Below, piece by piece: positions 14,882 through 26,280 of a stretch of DNA of 64,000 nt. The stretch's first letter is position 1; every line of letters starts with the position of its first letter. The notes under the pieces are model-generated. The model worked only from the letters and a program-made list of their open reading frames with translations, was not told the DNA's origin and made no database searches. Source of the stretch: Eleginops maclovinus (lineage: Eukaryota; Chordata; Actinopteri; Perciformes; Eleginopidae); assembly GCF_036324505.1 (NCBI RefSeq), contig NC_086350.1, positions 18,905,032-18,969,031 of the forward strand. Reading direction: 5' to 3'. The translations under genes and the position numbers were made by a program.

Positions 14882-15392
14882 GTCACAATGCTGTAGATTT
14901 GGTCCTTGGGGTTAATCTTTATTATGGGATACTGTGTACTTCAATGGAAGCTGCGGGTGACTTTGTTAAAGGTTTGCAACACTGGTGGAAGAAGTATTAA
15001 ATGAAATATAATATTAAATACAAATTCAGATTGACATTAAAGGTCATGATTACCATATAATCATTTTATTAACTAATATCGATAAAATAGTTTGGAGAGA
15101 AAGAGTTAAGTAAATACTATATTGGATTTTCCTGTGACAGTTAAAGTGTGTCCGAAAATCCTTTCAGAATGTGTAGAAAAAAGAAAAAAAAAGCTATTCC
15201 TTCACCCATGTCTATTCTTGTGTTTAGTGTCTATATTTTTTTTGAAAATGTCTGCTCGACGTCATTGCTGTGGGTCAATAGAGGAAGCTGAGGGTCTGGT
15301 GTTATATGAAATGAAATCACCTTGTAATGTAGAACACATATTTCAAATGACTATGAAGTAAACAATGTACAGTATGTATAACAGAACAAATG

Positions 15393-15398
15393 AATAAA
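15393..15398 (+). terminator. Likely poly(A) signal of parp12
   Basis: AATAAA about 510 bp downstream of the parp12 stop codon. It is the first canonical plus-strand hexamer I found after the stop. Confidence 0.5.
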
Positions 15399-16028
15399 GA
15401 GAGATGTCCTCTATGCATGTTAATATTTAATTACACACAAGTGGCATCAACCCATTTTAAATGTACATTATTCAGAAAGGCAACCCTGTGCCTTTCATCA
15501 GAGCGGCTAAATGTGAAGTTATTACATCAAATACATGTTTATAATCATCAACAAATCGCTCTTATTGTTTACATAGACAATTAAAAGGTATTCAGGGCAG
15601 CAATTTTCGAGTCAGTGAACTTCCAAATAATTCCAAATTAATTTGAAATAAGATTTACCAAATAACATGATCATCATTTCAGGAGCATCACTGCAACGAC
15701 ATGTAGCCGGACATAATATGCACTGGGAAACTAAACAGCAAGCTCAATCTTGTTTACTATTCTAAGTTATTTGATAAATGCTGACTCCGTAAGGATTATT
15801 TCCCAATCTTTAACAAACCACATACACTGTACACTAGCAGCTCTCAGAAGGGAGTAAAGATGCAGATGAAATGTGACAACATTGTCTAAGACTGGAATTA
15901 ACAGCAGTAATTTGTAGAGACCTTTTAATGCATTTCAATATTTAAATGCACTTACAAATCAATAAAAAAATATTACTGCAAGAAAAGAAAATAGTTGGTC
16001 ATTTTCCAAGATTATTCTGAAGTGCGTC

Positions 16029-16034
16029 TTTATT
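16029..16034 (-). terminator. Likely poly(A) signal of tbxas1
   Basis: AATAAA on the minus strand (GAGCAAATAAAGACGC), about 280 bp after the tbxas1 stop codon. Confidence 0.5.
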
Positions 16035-16309
16035 TGCTCATCTCTCTTTTTAGTCACGGCTCATCTTCAGAACCCTTTAAAGTTCACTCATCAAAAAGAA
16101 AGGCACTAAACATGCACAATCGTCAAGAAATACAGTGAACTGTAACTTAAAATGTAATGTTTCAATCAAATAAAGATAACTATTAAATATGTTTGTGTAA
16201 AAGGAACAGGGCCATGATGCATCGCCTCATCCTCACAACATGGACCACAGAGTCCTTTGCAGCGGTTCATCAGAGGTTTATAACATCCTTGATGATGATC
16301 TGCGAGTGT

Positions 16310-19300
16310 CTAACTATCGGCTGGAGAACTCACTTCATCTTCTCCAGTGTCTCTTGTTTCAATTTTCACAAATATGCCGTTTTTAGGTCCCAGAGTGCTT
16401 GCAGACTTCAACTCAAGAGGAACCTGAACAAAGAAATGAAAAAGCAATACATTTTTTCTAAATGTAAGATTCTGTTCACAACCACACATGGAAATAGCTC
16501 ATCGATTGCTATCAGATTTTGACTATTACAACCTGAGTAATTATAGACCGTTAAGTTGGTGCCAATAACACCAACATAAATGCCTAAAAAAATGCATAAA
16601 TGTCAATATTATTGATAATGAATTATAAATGTTGATAAAACATGACCGGCTGTGCTTTGGCCAGTGATAACGTCTTCTCAAAGTTCTGCTAAGTGTGTAA
16701 ATGTGTTTTGTGTTTACCAATCATTTCTTAGACTTCGTGTAGAGTCGTTGTTATAAGATTGTTGTCATTAGTGTTGAAACCCACCTTGGTCTCAGAGCAG
16801 GCCACGATGCTGAACTTGCGGAATATACGCACTAAAGCCATCTTCATTTCCAGTTGGGCGAGCCTCATTCCCACACAGTTGCGGGGTCCGGCCCCGAACG
16901 GCAGGTACACGAAGGGATGACGACTGGCCTTGGCCTCTGGTGTGAATCTAGAGATAAAAGCAGGTATTTTACTCCCTAACCCTGACCCTACAACTTCATC
17001 AGATTTTTAGAAGATTGTATGGACAGCCTCCTACCGCTCAGGGATGAAGCTCTCCGGCTCTGGCCAGTGCTCGGGGTCGTGGTGGAGGAAGCCGGCTGGG
17101 ATCTCCAGTGTTGCTCCTTTCGGGAGGAACTGGCCGTTCACCACACAGTCCTCATCGATGTCTCTCGCAAACCTGTAGAGAGCAAAATATCATAGGTGCG
17201 TGTATTAATCCCATAAACTATTATTTTCTTTGTTTCCTCCATTGAATTTGTGTTTGTTAGTGTAATCAAACCTAAAAAATATACTGTATTTTTGTATGCA
17301 TGTAGAGAAATCGGTAATCAGTTCATTATGCAAAATTCCTCTCTTATCCTCATTAAATGTTCCTGATTTACCTGAATCCTGGAGGGTAGAGGCGCAGTGT
17401 TTCACTGATCACCATGTCTAAATACTTCAGCTCCTGGACATTTGTGTAATTAGGTGACTCCTACAACACAAGGAAAAGATAAAATCATGATCATTTCCGT
17501 ATAAAAAAAAACGTGTGCACTGAATGTAAATTGTCTGACACTAAAATATTGTTGTCAGTAACTAAAGAAAATGAGATGATACCAAACCGTCACGCGTCAC
17601 ACCCACATGTCTGTTGTAGAACTCGTCCACCTCTTCCTGAACTTTGCGTTGACATTCGGGATTGATGGCCAGGAGGTAGCAGGTAAAGGCCAGAGTGTTG
17701 CTGCTGGTTTCGTAGCCTGCCAGAAGAAAAACGAAAGCCTGGCCCACAATCTCATCCTCAGTGATCATCTTTTTCTGTGGACGCATAGTGAGGGGGTCCT
17801 GTGGGGGAAGACGGTCGTCCTGATCAGAGGCCGACGGCTGGTTCCTCTGATCCAGCTCTGCAGCATGCTTTTCTGTGTCAAAGTGTTCCAAAGACACATG
17901 GTCCTTGCTGGTTCTTGCATCCAACATCAGCTGGAGGAAGTCTCTACGCCTCTACAAAAGAAACCAAATGTATTCATTTTTAAAACAATGTTTAAACCAG
18001 GAAATTGTAAGTTTTATATATTGCTTATTAAATGTCAATGAGACTCACCTGCTCAGGGGGCTGCTCCTCTCTCTGCTGGATGATCCTCTGGATGCTATTG
18101 ATGAAGAAATGATTCATCTCGTCAAGTCTTTTGTTTGGGATGAATCTGGCCAGAGGACCCATGATGAATGGGAAAGCAACTGGACACACAAATCAAAGAT
18201 TGTAATTCTAATTAATCTATTACAATATATTTAATGTATGCTTAATAATTCCAATAGAATTTGAAAGTTATTAATATGACTATATTACTGACTGAAAATA
18301 TATTGAACCAATCCCGTTTCTCGTCTATTTTTTTCAATTTTTTGTTGCTTTGCCTTCATTGCATTCCTTCATAAATGCCTACAATAAATACTTCAAAATG
18401 TCAAAACAAAGAGATTAGACTGACTGAAGAACATCATGATGGGCCTGAAGAAAGAAAAGGAGAAGAACATCTGAGCATGCCGGACAAACGGGTCGTCTGG
18501 GTTGTTCTGAGAGTCCACCTGAGTTGCAAATGCCACACTGGCAATAACATCCATGGTGAAGCAGCCCAAACATCTGCAAACAAACACAAACTAAGATATC
18601 AGGTCGTGAAGATGATAACATAATGCCGATTGTCTGTGTTCATTCGAGTGTGATTACCTGTGGATGTCGAAGGCTTCTCCCGACTCAGCGGAGGTGTTCA
18701 GGTTCGTCATCAGAGCATCGGTGGCAGTGTTGATGAGCGGAACCATCTACAGGCAAAAATAAGAGGCACTGATACTCGTCAAAGCTGCTGAGAAGTTCGT
18801 AGAGAGTGAATACAACACGGATCAGATAGATTGATACTGCAGAAGTAATACTGTACCATCAAGCTGCTCATTTGGAATTGAATCTTTTCGAAAAATGTTG
18901 ATCATAAAATCATCGTTTTCCTTACTTTCCCCTCTTGAGTATGTTTGTGCCAAAAGAAACCTTTAATTTGGACTAGGGGACATCAGAACCCAGTGCACAG
19001 TCAACCTCCACAACAAACACATCAAAACATTTTTTAAAGGGGCCCTGTTTTCGGAAGTAAACGAAGGACTACAATGGAGGTGTTTCAGGCAAGGGGATGG
19101 GCGAGAAATTCTCTCTGGTGGGAATTTGAGGCTTTGCAGACCATTTACATGCACAAAAACCTATATAACAAACTACAGGAAAGGGACAACCCCCAAAAAA
19201 GCATAACAGGCCCCTTTAAAATTAGCAATAGCTGGAAAAATATATTGCAGTCACGATGAGTATGGGTATGGTTCAAATGTAACAACATTTTTGCTATTGT

Positions 19301-21891
19301 ATATCATTAAAATTGTTTGTTGATTAGTAATCCCCAATAATTTGGAAAAAGTTCCACAGACATATAAAGAACACACTGAGACTACTGTACGAAAAAGGCA
19401 TATCATAATAACAATCAATGCCTAGACGTACAGTAACACTGTGGGGATGAATATTCAAAGTTAATCCCGGCTGAAAATAAGTTTAAAGGATAAATAGTGG
19501 GATTAAGAGGTTGGCATGAAGATAAAAAATAGATCATTAAATTCAATATTTTGATTTACCAATAAAGAAAGGAGAGAACTTTATCGGATATCATTTGAAG
19601 TCACAATTGTGTTTTGACAGAAAAGAGAATTTAGATGTACCATGAACTCAACCCGCCTTGGTTCTAAAATTTCTCTTTTTCAACAAAGAAGTATTTCATG
19701 TCCTTTTCACTCCTTTCTCCTGGACTGAACTCTATCGCCAGAATGAACAGATCTGATATTTACTGCGGTTCAAAGCAGAAGGGCAGCGCCGCCGTAAATT
19801 CACAAGACATGCTTATCAGCGGTATCATCACTCTCCACCCTCAGATCCAAAAAACACTTCTCATTGTTATACCAAATCGAGCCTTACAAGAAACTGATAT
19901 TTCATTATAATTATGTTACCAATACACTGTCCAAGTAAAAATGTGACCTTAAAAAGATACATGGGGCAAATAATTTATATATTTTACAAAACAGTAACAG
20001 CTGTCTGTCCTTCAAATCCATGTTTTGCACTCCATCTTTAACTGTTTAGACAAAAAGGTTTAACTTATATGTCTGTGAGCTGTTTCTTGCAGACATTAAT
20101 GACCTGCTCTTCTATCTTGTACACTTTAATACCCTAGAAAGTCTTTAAAAAGTCTCTCCATCTAAAGGACGCTCAGTCTTATCTCACCTCTTTCATCTTG
20201 GCAGCGCTGAACGACGGGGTCAGGATGCTCCGCACTCTCTTCCAGCGTTCATTCCTCAGCATGAGCAGGCAGTCTGTCATGGGCTTAGATGCAAAGCGAA
20301 CAGTCTACACAGAGAGAAAGGAGAGTTCACAATTATTTGTACATATGTCACCAAATATAAGAGAGCACAAAGTGAACATGGTGATGATTTGTTTCATGTC
20401 CTCACCATTCTGTTTGGGAAGCTGCTGAAATCCCTGACCATCACCTGTCTGAGCATGTCAGGGTCCGCTATCACCACCACTGCTCTCCGGCCCAAATAAT
20501 ACCTAAAATATACAGTTCATCTTATTGTTGCCACCATGGATATTAACAACACAAATGTAGGTTTCGTTTTAAAATGCAAAATCATTTAAAAACAACAAAT
20601 GTTCAGAGCTCATCAGATGCTGATCTAGAAAGTATTTATAATATTTACCCACAAACTCTGCCATGCGTCTTAATCAGATCATTGATAGGGTTGAAAAAAC
20701 CCTTAAAAAAAAAGAAAGAACAACATCAGAACAGATGAAAAAAAAAAATCACCCATCAACTCTTTTTTTTAGTAAAATGATAAAACTGTAACTATGTTAG
20801 AGACCGATTAATGTTTTGGTTGTTGTCTTAAAAGTAATTTATGAAACATTATGACAGTTAATAGGCATTGTAACTCTATGGGAGATGCATTTATACATAT
20901 TTTCTAGCCACCTTGTTTATCAAAAACCTAAAACAGGTCAAAAGTATCAAAAAAACGGACAAGGATGATGATGAGGAAGGTCCCACTTTCATATCCTTTT
21001 TTACTCAACTCAGGTCTAACATTAAGCACTTTTAAATGAGGTCATGAGAAATATTACACTAAACAATCTGCCTTTAAAAGTCATTCAAGAGGGATTTTGC
21101 TATTTAACGTACATTCAAAACTAAGGTGTAAAGCTAAAATTATTTAAGGATGTGCGATCCATTACAATCAGTGCTCCTTTTTTCAGACTGGTGAACCCTG
21201 CCAGGCCAATAGAGGTCCCTGGCAAGTCAAGCTGTTCTGGTAGAAGAGGAAATAATCATAGCTCAGTGGTGGATGTATAAAGAGAACAGTAATAGTGCAG
21301 CTGTAATATGTTGGAAGGAAGATTTTGCTCATTTCAGTTTGTAAAATGTATAATAGTCCAAACAGAATCTCACAGTGTAGTTGAAGACAAAAGAGGTCAC
21401 CTTACCTGACGAAACATGAATATGTTGCCCAGGAAAGGCATCGGCTTTGGGTGTTTGATGCCACATCGAGAAAGGACTGAATACGGGTAAATTGAATACC
21501 TAGAAAACAGTTCATAGAGTTGTGTCTATGAATAAAAATAGCACTACTAAGAGTCAAAACGACTGAACAAAATGGAGAACGATCAAATCCCCCCCTTAGT
21601 TCACTGGCTGGTCAAGAATATGTTGATGTGATCCTTCAATAACTTCCACTAAAAAATGCTAACAGAAAACCCAGCATGCAAAGCTGATGAATGAGGAGTT
21701 TACCTAATCTGCATTTTCAGAAAGAATGTGCTTTTTATTATTAGTGTATTACACAAAGTTGACTGCATTCCAATTCAAGTATTCACTCACCAGTAAAGCA
21801 GACCCAGGAAGATGATGCAGAGGCTAAATGTCACCGTCAATCCACTGGCCTTGATGTGGAAAACATTTAGGAAGTCAATTATAGCCTCCAT
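16310..21891 (-). CDS. tbxas1: Thromboxane A synthase (CYP5A-type P450)
   Basis: Thirteen coding exons, 5' to 3': 21891-21791, 21499-21406, 20701-20649, 20502-20406, 20304-20188, 18746-18658, 18573-18425, 18179-18049, 17951-17607, 17460-17372, 17172-17035, 16947-16785 and 16423-16310. The sum is 1,680 nt, or 559 residues (human about 534). The N-terminus is a membrane anchor ([20 protein letters not shown]). P450 hallmarks are the I-helix AGYETSSN, the K-helix ETLR (ExxR), the PERF motif split by the exon 11/12 junction, and the haem loop [10 protein letters not shown] whose Cys is the iron ligand. The enzyme isomerises prostaglandin H2 to thromboxane A2 in the ER membrane. CYP3A-type P450s are close relatives, but the VQEL-YLDMVI and TLGPKNG blocks and the location convergent with parp12 favour TBXAS1. 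Exon 7 uses a weak donor (GTCAGT). The MITE at 19.04 kb lies in intron 5. Confidence 0.93.
19038..19215. mobile_element. GGGGCCCTAT-type MITE, copy B (deletion derivative)
   Basis: Bounded by AGGGGCCCTGTT and AACAGGCCCCT inverted ends with TTAA on each side (19,034-19,037 and 19,216-19,219). After the left end it jumps directly to CGGAAGTAAACGAAGGACTA, which lies about 290 bp inside copy A. It is therefore an internally deleted copy. It sits in tbxas1 intron 5. Confidence 0.72.
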
Positions 21892-21941
21892 AATGTAAAA
21901 ACTCCTCTCAGTTCTCCACTGCCAGCATTAGGTCAAGGCTC
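21892..21941 (-). other. tbxas1: tbxas1 5' UTR part of exon carrying the start codon
   Basis: An acceptor (CCTTTCCTTCCAG, minus strand) ends just above 21,941, 50 bp upstream of the ATG. This implies at least one upstream untranslated exon. Confidence 0.6.
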
Positions 21942-22450
21942 CTGGAAGGAAAGGTACAGAGAGAAATAATCAGGTCGATGCCTGAGGATAAATTATAATA
22001 AATACTGAACACATATACAAATGTCACAATATAAATCTGCCCTTTCTTCTTCAAGAGATAAAAGCATCAGTAACATTACATATTTATGTGGACTATGCTC
22101 TGAGGCTTGTTTGTTTTGTTTCAATAGTTGTCTGGTTTGCCATAAACACGTGTTAATCGTTTGTTCAAGCAGCTTTCTCTGAAGTTGTGTGTTCACCTTT
22201 CACCTCAATGTTTAACAATGAGGACAAGTTCCTCTTATTCTGCGTTTTAACTGTTTCTGCATTTGGATCCTCTCAATATGTCACAATTCAATGGCAAAAA
22301 CGGTTAACACGTTAGGGTAAACAGTAAACCATTTAGCTGACATGTATTTGAGGTGAAATAGACTGTTTAAATATCCAAACGTCTCTCTGTAGGTCATATA
22401 TGATGCTAGGCTACAGGCTGCAACAAAATATGGCAGATTGTATAACTCAC

Positions 22451-22600
22451 TCTTTAATGTCTCTGCAGCACGTCGTCTAACTTTCTTCATGTAACGTTGT
22501 CATGTCATCCCATATCTTTAAAAGAAACTAGCAAACAACAATCACTGCATGACCATACTGCTCACTGTCAATGTTTTCATAACGTCCTCTTCGTGCTGTT
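22451..22600 (-). other. tbxas1: Candidate non-coding first exon of tbxas1
   Basis: The minus strand carries TTAAAGA followed by a GTGAGTTATA donor at 22,450. It could splice to the acceptor at 21,942. The upper (5') limit is a guess because the transcription start is not visible. Confidence 0.35.
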
Positions 22601-22636
22601 ATTAGGTCGCAGCACAGTGGAAAGCTTAGGCTCATA

Positions 22637-22706
22637 CTGCCACCTACTGGATGGACAGCGGTGTTTAAGTCATATAGCATCATGTTCCTCTAGCGCCACC
22701 CTCTGG
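22637..22706 (-). promoter_or_regulatory. Paired CTCF-like motifs upstream of tbxas1
   Basis: On the minus strand CCAGTAGGTGGCAG (22,650-22,637) fits the vertebrate CTCF core at all 14 positions. CCAGAGGGTGGCGC (22,706-22,693) fits at 12 of 14, in the same orientation and 56 bp away. Occupancy is inference. Confidence 0.45.
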
Positions 22707-22912
22707 CCAAACAACGTCTTTGTTTTTCAGCTGTTTTGTGATACTCAACATTAGCACTGTATTTCCTACATTTTTCAAATTTCTGTAATAATCGTAACAT
22801 CTTCACACCCCTGGTTTCAAACTGTATTGTGTGAGCAGACGACATCATTTTGTTTCTTTCAACCAAAAGGTTCTGATGTATTATTTAATGCATTTGTTAT
22901 ATTACACATATT

Positions 22913-23441
22913 CAGAGGTGGGAAGTAACGTACAGTACATTTACTCAAGTACTATTTCGAGGTACTTATTTACGTGAGTATTTCAATGTTATGCTACTTT
23001 GTACTTCTACTCCCCTACAGTTCAGAGGTAAATGGTTTACTTTTACTCCGTTGCATTTATTTAATACCTTTAGTTACTTTACAGATTTGGATTGTGAAAT
23101 ATATTCAACTTAACTCAGACTCTAGTTCCACCTGGAGTAAATTCAGTAGCTACCCTGCAGCATACAAAGTCATTAAAACTAGCTGCACCTTCACCAGCTT
23201 TCATAACACTTTAATGATCAATAATTGTAAAACATACCATATATATTATTCTGAAATGGACCAATCAAACAATGACTACTTTTGCTTTGGTGCTTTAAGT
23301 ATATTTTGATGCCAATACTTTTTTTACTTTTACTTGAGTAACATTTTGAATGCAGGACTTTCACGTGTGACTGAGTATTCCTACACTCTGGTACTTTTGC
23401 TTTTAATCAAATACAAGATCTGAGTACTTCTCCCACCTCTG
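22913..23441. mobile_element. hAT-like MITE with 8-bp target duplication
   Basis: Ends are CAGAGGTGGGAAGTA and GTACTTCTCCCACCTCTG. The flanks are CACATATT (22,905-22,912) and CACATATC (23,442-23,449), a 7/8 target-site duplication. This TSD length and the CAGNGGTGG terminus fit the hAT superfamily. The interior has no transposase, so the element is non-autonomous. It belongs to the same family as the copies at 7.3, 13.1 and 32.9 kb. Confidence 0.8.
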
Positions 23442-23831
23442 CACATATCTGTGACCTGCTTTGAGTCAGGTCAAATAACCTTAACTGTGATATAATCATA
23501 AGAGACCACAGCCTGTGAGGAGCTGTTCCCTTATTATACTGGAACTTATGTGTAAATTACATTTCTAGATTTTTTGTTACCCTTGATGGATTCTTATATT
23601 TAGATTTGTATAGTTCACTCGTGGTTTTACTTCTCTGATCTTTGACTGTTTCTCAGAACTCAAGGACACATGTCAAAGCTTGAAAATGGTTAATGACTAA
23701 TTGATCCAAAAAAAGTATATCTGTTCTGGGTTTCAGAAAGAATCCAAAATACTCAGTTCTTATCAGACTTAGCAGCATTTAGCCACTACATATTTTATGA
23801 CACCTGAAGTTGAAACATCACAACAGAAAGA

Positions 23832-23984
23832 TTGACTTCTGGGTGTTTTATTGAATTCAACAACAAAACAGTGAAACTGAGAGATCAGGGGGACAGGGAG
23901 CACTCAGTGAACCGCTCTGAGGAAGTCTATTGGTTTGTTTCCACTCTCGGGAGACCCAGGACTTCCAGAGACACAAGAGGAGTT
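23832..23984 (-). other. Candidate terminal exon with poly(A) signal
   Basis: On the minus strand a strong acceptor (GTGTTCCTTCTTTCAG) precedes 23,984. An AATAAA lies at 23,852-23,847, about 135 nt downstream. A short in-frame tail ending at a stop is possible in each frame (for example NSSCVSGSPGSPESGNKPID). It could be the last exon of a gene whose upstream exons are the micro-exon-like cassettes at 24.1-25.3 kb. No homology is recognised. Confidence 0.35.
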
Positions 23985-24092
23985 CTGAAAGAAGGAACAC
24001 AAATATGTTTTCTCTTTGCATTATGTAACAGTTCAGCTTATGGCAACTCTTTAAGTGTCTATTGCTTTTTTTTGTAATCTTAAGGTACTTAC

Positions 24093-25250
24093 ATAGACTG
24101 AAACAGCTCTCTTGCAGAGGTAAGCCTGGATTTGCAGCAGGAACAATGAGTCTCTGTCTGAGAAATGAATGCAATGTGTTCAATGGAATGAGACACAATT
24201 TCAATTATTACAAAAAGCAAAGTAAGACTTGTAGGAAATGTCTGTGATTGTTGATCTCTAGCTAGTCCTGCAGGTCGGATGGGAGCATTTCTCCTGGGTC
24301 ATCAAGGTAACCCTGCATGTACTGCACTTTATTTCAGTCTGAGCTCACACTCACCTTTTACTGCTCGGTGAACAGCAGGAGCTCAGGAGGTGAAGTGCAG
24401 GAGAGAAATATACATAATAGTCGGTCAAATAAAAAGTGATACATGTATGAACGAGGGTAGCGTACAGGATGCAGATCGTTTACATCTAAACATTGCATTT
24501 GCTTTCTTACTATTAAATCCAACAGTTCTCATCCACAGTGAATCCCAGCAGCTTAGGTGAAGGATGAAAGAGAAGAGCATTTATAAAATGGTGCGTAAGA
24601 CAGACAATCACATGGAGAGCCAGGTTAACACAAAAGCATTATTTTCTCTAGCCCGTACTTACCTTGACGTCCACAGTGAATGGCACTTATTGCATACAGT
24701 ATATAAGATGAGATGTACCTTTATTAATCCCCGTGGGGAAATTCAAGCGTTTATGCAGCAACAGAGAAGAGAGAAAACAGTACAGATTCACACAGGGATA
24801 TGAAATAAATACATATAAAGACAAACCTATATTAGTGGTAATATAAAGACAAACAGGGGTAGCATATGCAGTGCACTTTACGTCAGACATGTGTACTCAC
24901 GCTTGCGGCTCAGGCGGTGGAGTAGGATAAGAGTAAGGAATGGTTAGTAAAACATGATTTCATTTATTTAAAAAGTATGAATAAGCATACAGATATTATG
25001 TATCCATTGTAGACAATGCCGAGTCACGTTGTCAGAAGTTCTTACTTACCTCTTTTTTTCGACATTGAACGGCAGCGCTATCTGTGAATTACTGAACGAG
25101 TGATATTATATAAACAAATACATTTAGTATACAGTTTGGAGGAAGGTTGCATGATGTTCCTTTCTGTGATTTTACTAATAGACTATTTCAGGATACCTCT
25201 CTCCAAGACAGAAGCTCATACTTATCTTTTTTGTCCTCGGTGAACAGCAG
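24093..25250 (-). other. Series of micro-exon-like AG/GT cassettes
   Basis: Six minus-strand cassettes. They end at donors beside 24,093 (GTAAGT), 24,355 (GTGAGT), 24,663 (GTAAGT), 24,901 (GTGAGT) and 25,050 (GTAAGT), plus a decayed ATAAGT at about 25,226. Four of them read as one related core preceded by AG: CTGCTGTTCACCGAG, TGCCATTCACTGTGGAC, CTGCCGTTCAATGTCG and again CTGCTGTTCACCGAG, each then A-rich and followed by the donor. Sizes are 23-28 nt, except 8 nt at 24,901. Homology between the 24.9- and 25.2-kb units extends into the flank (GGTGGAGTANGATAAGAGT). I do not recognise a protein. They may be decayed micro-exons or a repeat that happens to contain splice-like sites. Confidence 0.3.
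24700..24830 (-). mobile_element. LINE 3'-tail-like fragment
   Basis: Contains ACCTTTATTAATCCCCGTGG followed by GGAAATTC. The reverse complement (GGGGATTAATAAAGG) resembles the 3' end of the LINE fragment at 48.4 kb. Another copy is at 55.2 kb, and an exact one at 26,590-26,720 through the tandem duplication. Confidence 0.45.
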
Positions 25251-25865
25251 CTCAATTGGTGGAGTATGATAAGAGTGAAGTAGGGGCAAAGATGGTTAGC
25301 AACACAATCATCTCTGAACTATTGAATATTTAAAATATATTGATGAAGTTACTGTCCCTTTTTTGGCCATATTAAAAAGGGAAAGGAAGGAGTTGTTTGA
25401 AGGGGGCTGTTGACTTATTACTTAGTCAGTAGACGGAGGTTGGCATGTCCCAATCTTTTTTGAAGGAGGCAGGAGTTTGAGCACGGAAGTAAAGCAATGT
25501 GCTGTTGGTATCGGGGCAGCTGCAACACTTAATACTTTCCTCGCTGTTGTGCTGTAACTCCTGTCTGCTTCTTCAAACAGGGGGTGTGCAGGCCACAATC
25601 TCCTGTAGGTAAGACCCTGACTGTGGGTCAATACTGTACAACTCCACTTCAAACTATCCAATCCATCCTTAATTTTCTGATCATTTTGACCTGTGAGAGA
25701 AAATATTCAGGAGGCATCCTTATGAGATGCCTAACATACAGCAATTTAAATCGGACTTCTTTCGAAGTTCTGTTTTGGTTAAATAAAGTTTCCATCCAGT
25801 TGGATGAGATGTAATTGAAGTTCCAGTGACATTGCCTGTAAGATTGCGTGTAAAGGTGTTATAGA

Positions 25866-26215
25866 GTAAAGTGCATGTCTTCTCTTTGATTTTGTTGCTT
25901 TTCCTCTCTTTAGTTGTCACTGCAGTGTTTTTTAGTATTCTTTCGATTAACCTTGAACAAGAACAGCACTGAAGACTGCAGACTTCAGATGTCTTCCAGG
26001 TGCTTCCACAGTACCGTCAACTTCACTGTGAGGCATGACAATGAGGCTGGTCAAGCAAATCCATTCATCAGTGAAGTGCTCAAGGTGAAACGACAATCCA
26101 CCGCCAAAGAAAATTTGAAGATCTTACACCAAAAATCCCACAGTCAAGACTTCTGTCGTTGGCAACCTGCAGAGGCAAAGGCTACCTGCTTACTTCCAGC
26201 CAGACACAAGGCAGT
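25866..26215. repeat. Small module, copy 1
   Basis: Contains the ordered landmarks GTCTTCTCTTTGATTTTGTT, GAAGACTGCAGACTTCAGA, GGTGAAACGACAATCCACC and AGGCAAAGGCTACCTG, shared with modules at 27.77 and 28.18 kb. This copy has indels typical of the noisy half of duplication copy 1. Confidence 0.75.
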
Positions 26216-26280
26216 CTGCGAGCATTTCTCCTGGTTGTAAGTTCAAGTACCATGCATTCTCAATTTTGCAGGACCAGGGG

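Larger units (their letters stand above)
14882..16309. other. Convergent 3' UTRs of parp12 and tbxas1
   Basis: Coding-free gap between the two stop codons. The plus strand has AATAAA at 15,393-15,398, a likely poly(A) signal for parp12. The minus strand has AATAAA at 16,034-16,029, about 280 bp past the tbxas1 stop. A fragment of the hAT-like MITE end (ACTGGTGGAAGAAGTATTAA, near 14,980) lies in the parp12 3' UTR. The two transcripts need not overlap if these signals are used. Confidence 0.6.
24391..26280. repeat. Tandem duplication, copy 1 (1.89 kb)
   Basis: 24,391-25,340 matches 26,281-27,230 base for base as far as I can compare by eye, offset exactly 1,890. From about 25,340 to 26,280 it still aligns with copy 2 but with many scattered single-base differences, mostly missing bases (for example GCTGTTGGTATC against GCTGTTGGGTATC). 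The unit starts at TGAAGTGCAGGAGAGAAATA. Confidence 0.9.

Noticed and set aside
16193..16522. 109-codon plus-strand ORF over tbxas1 exon 13
   Set aside because: It is the shadow of the P450 last exon on the other strand.
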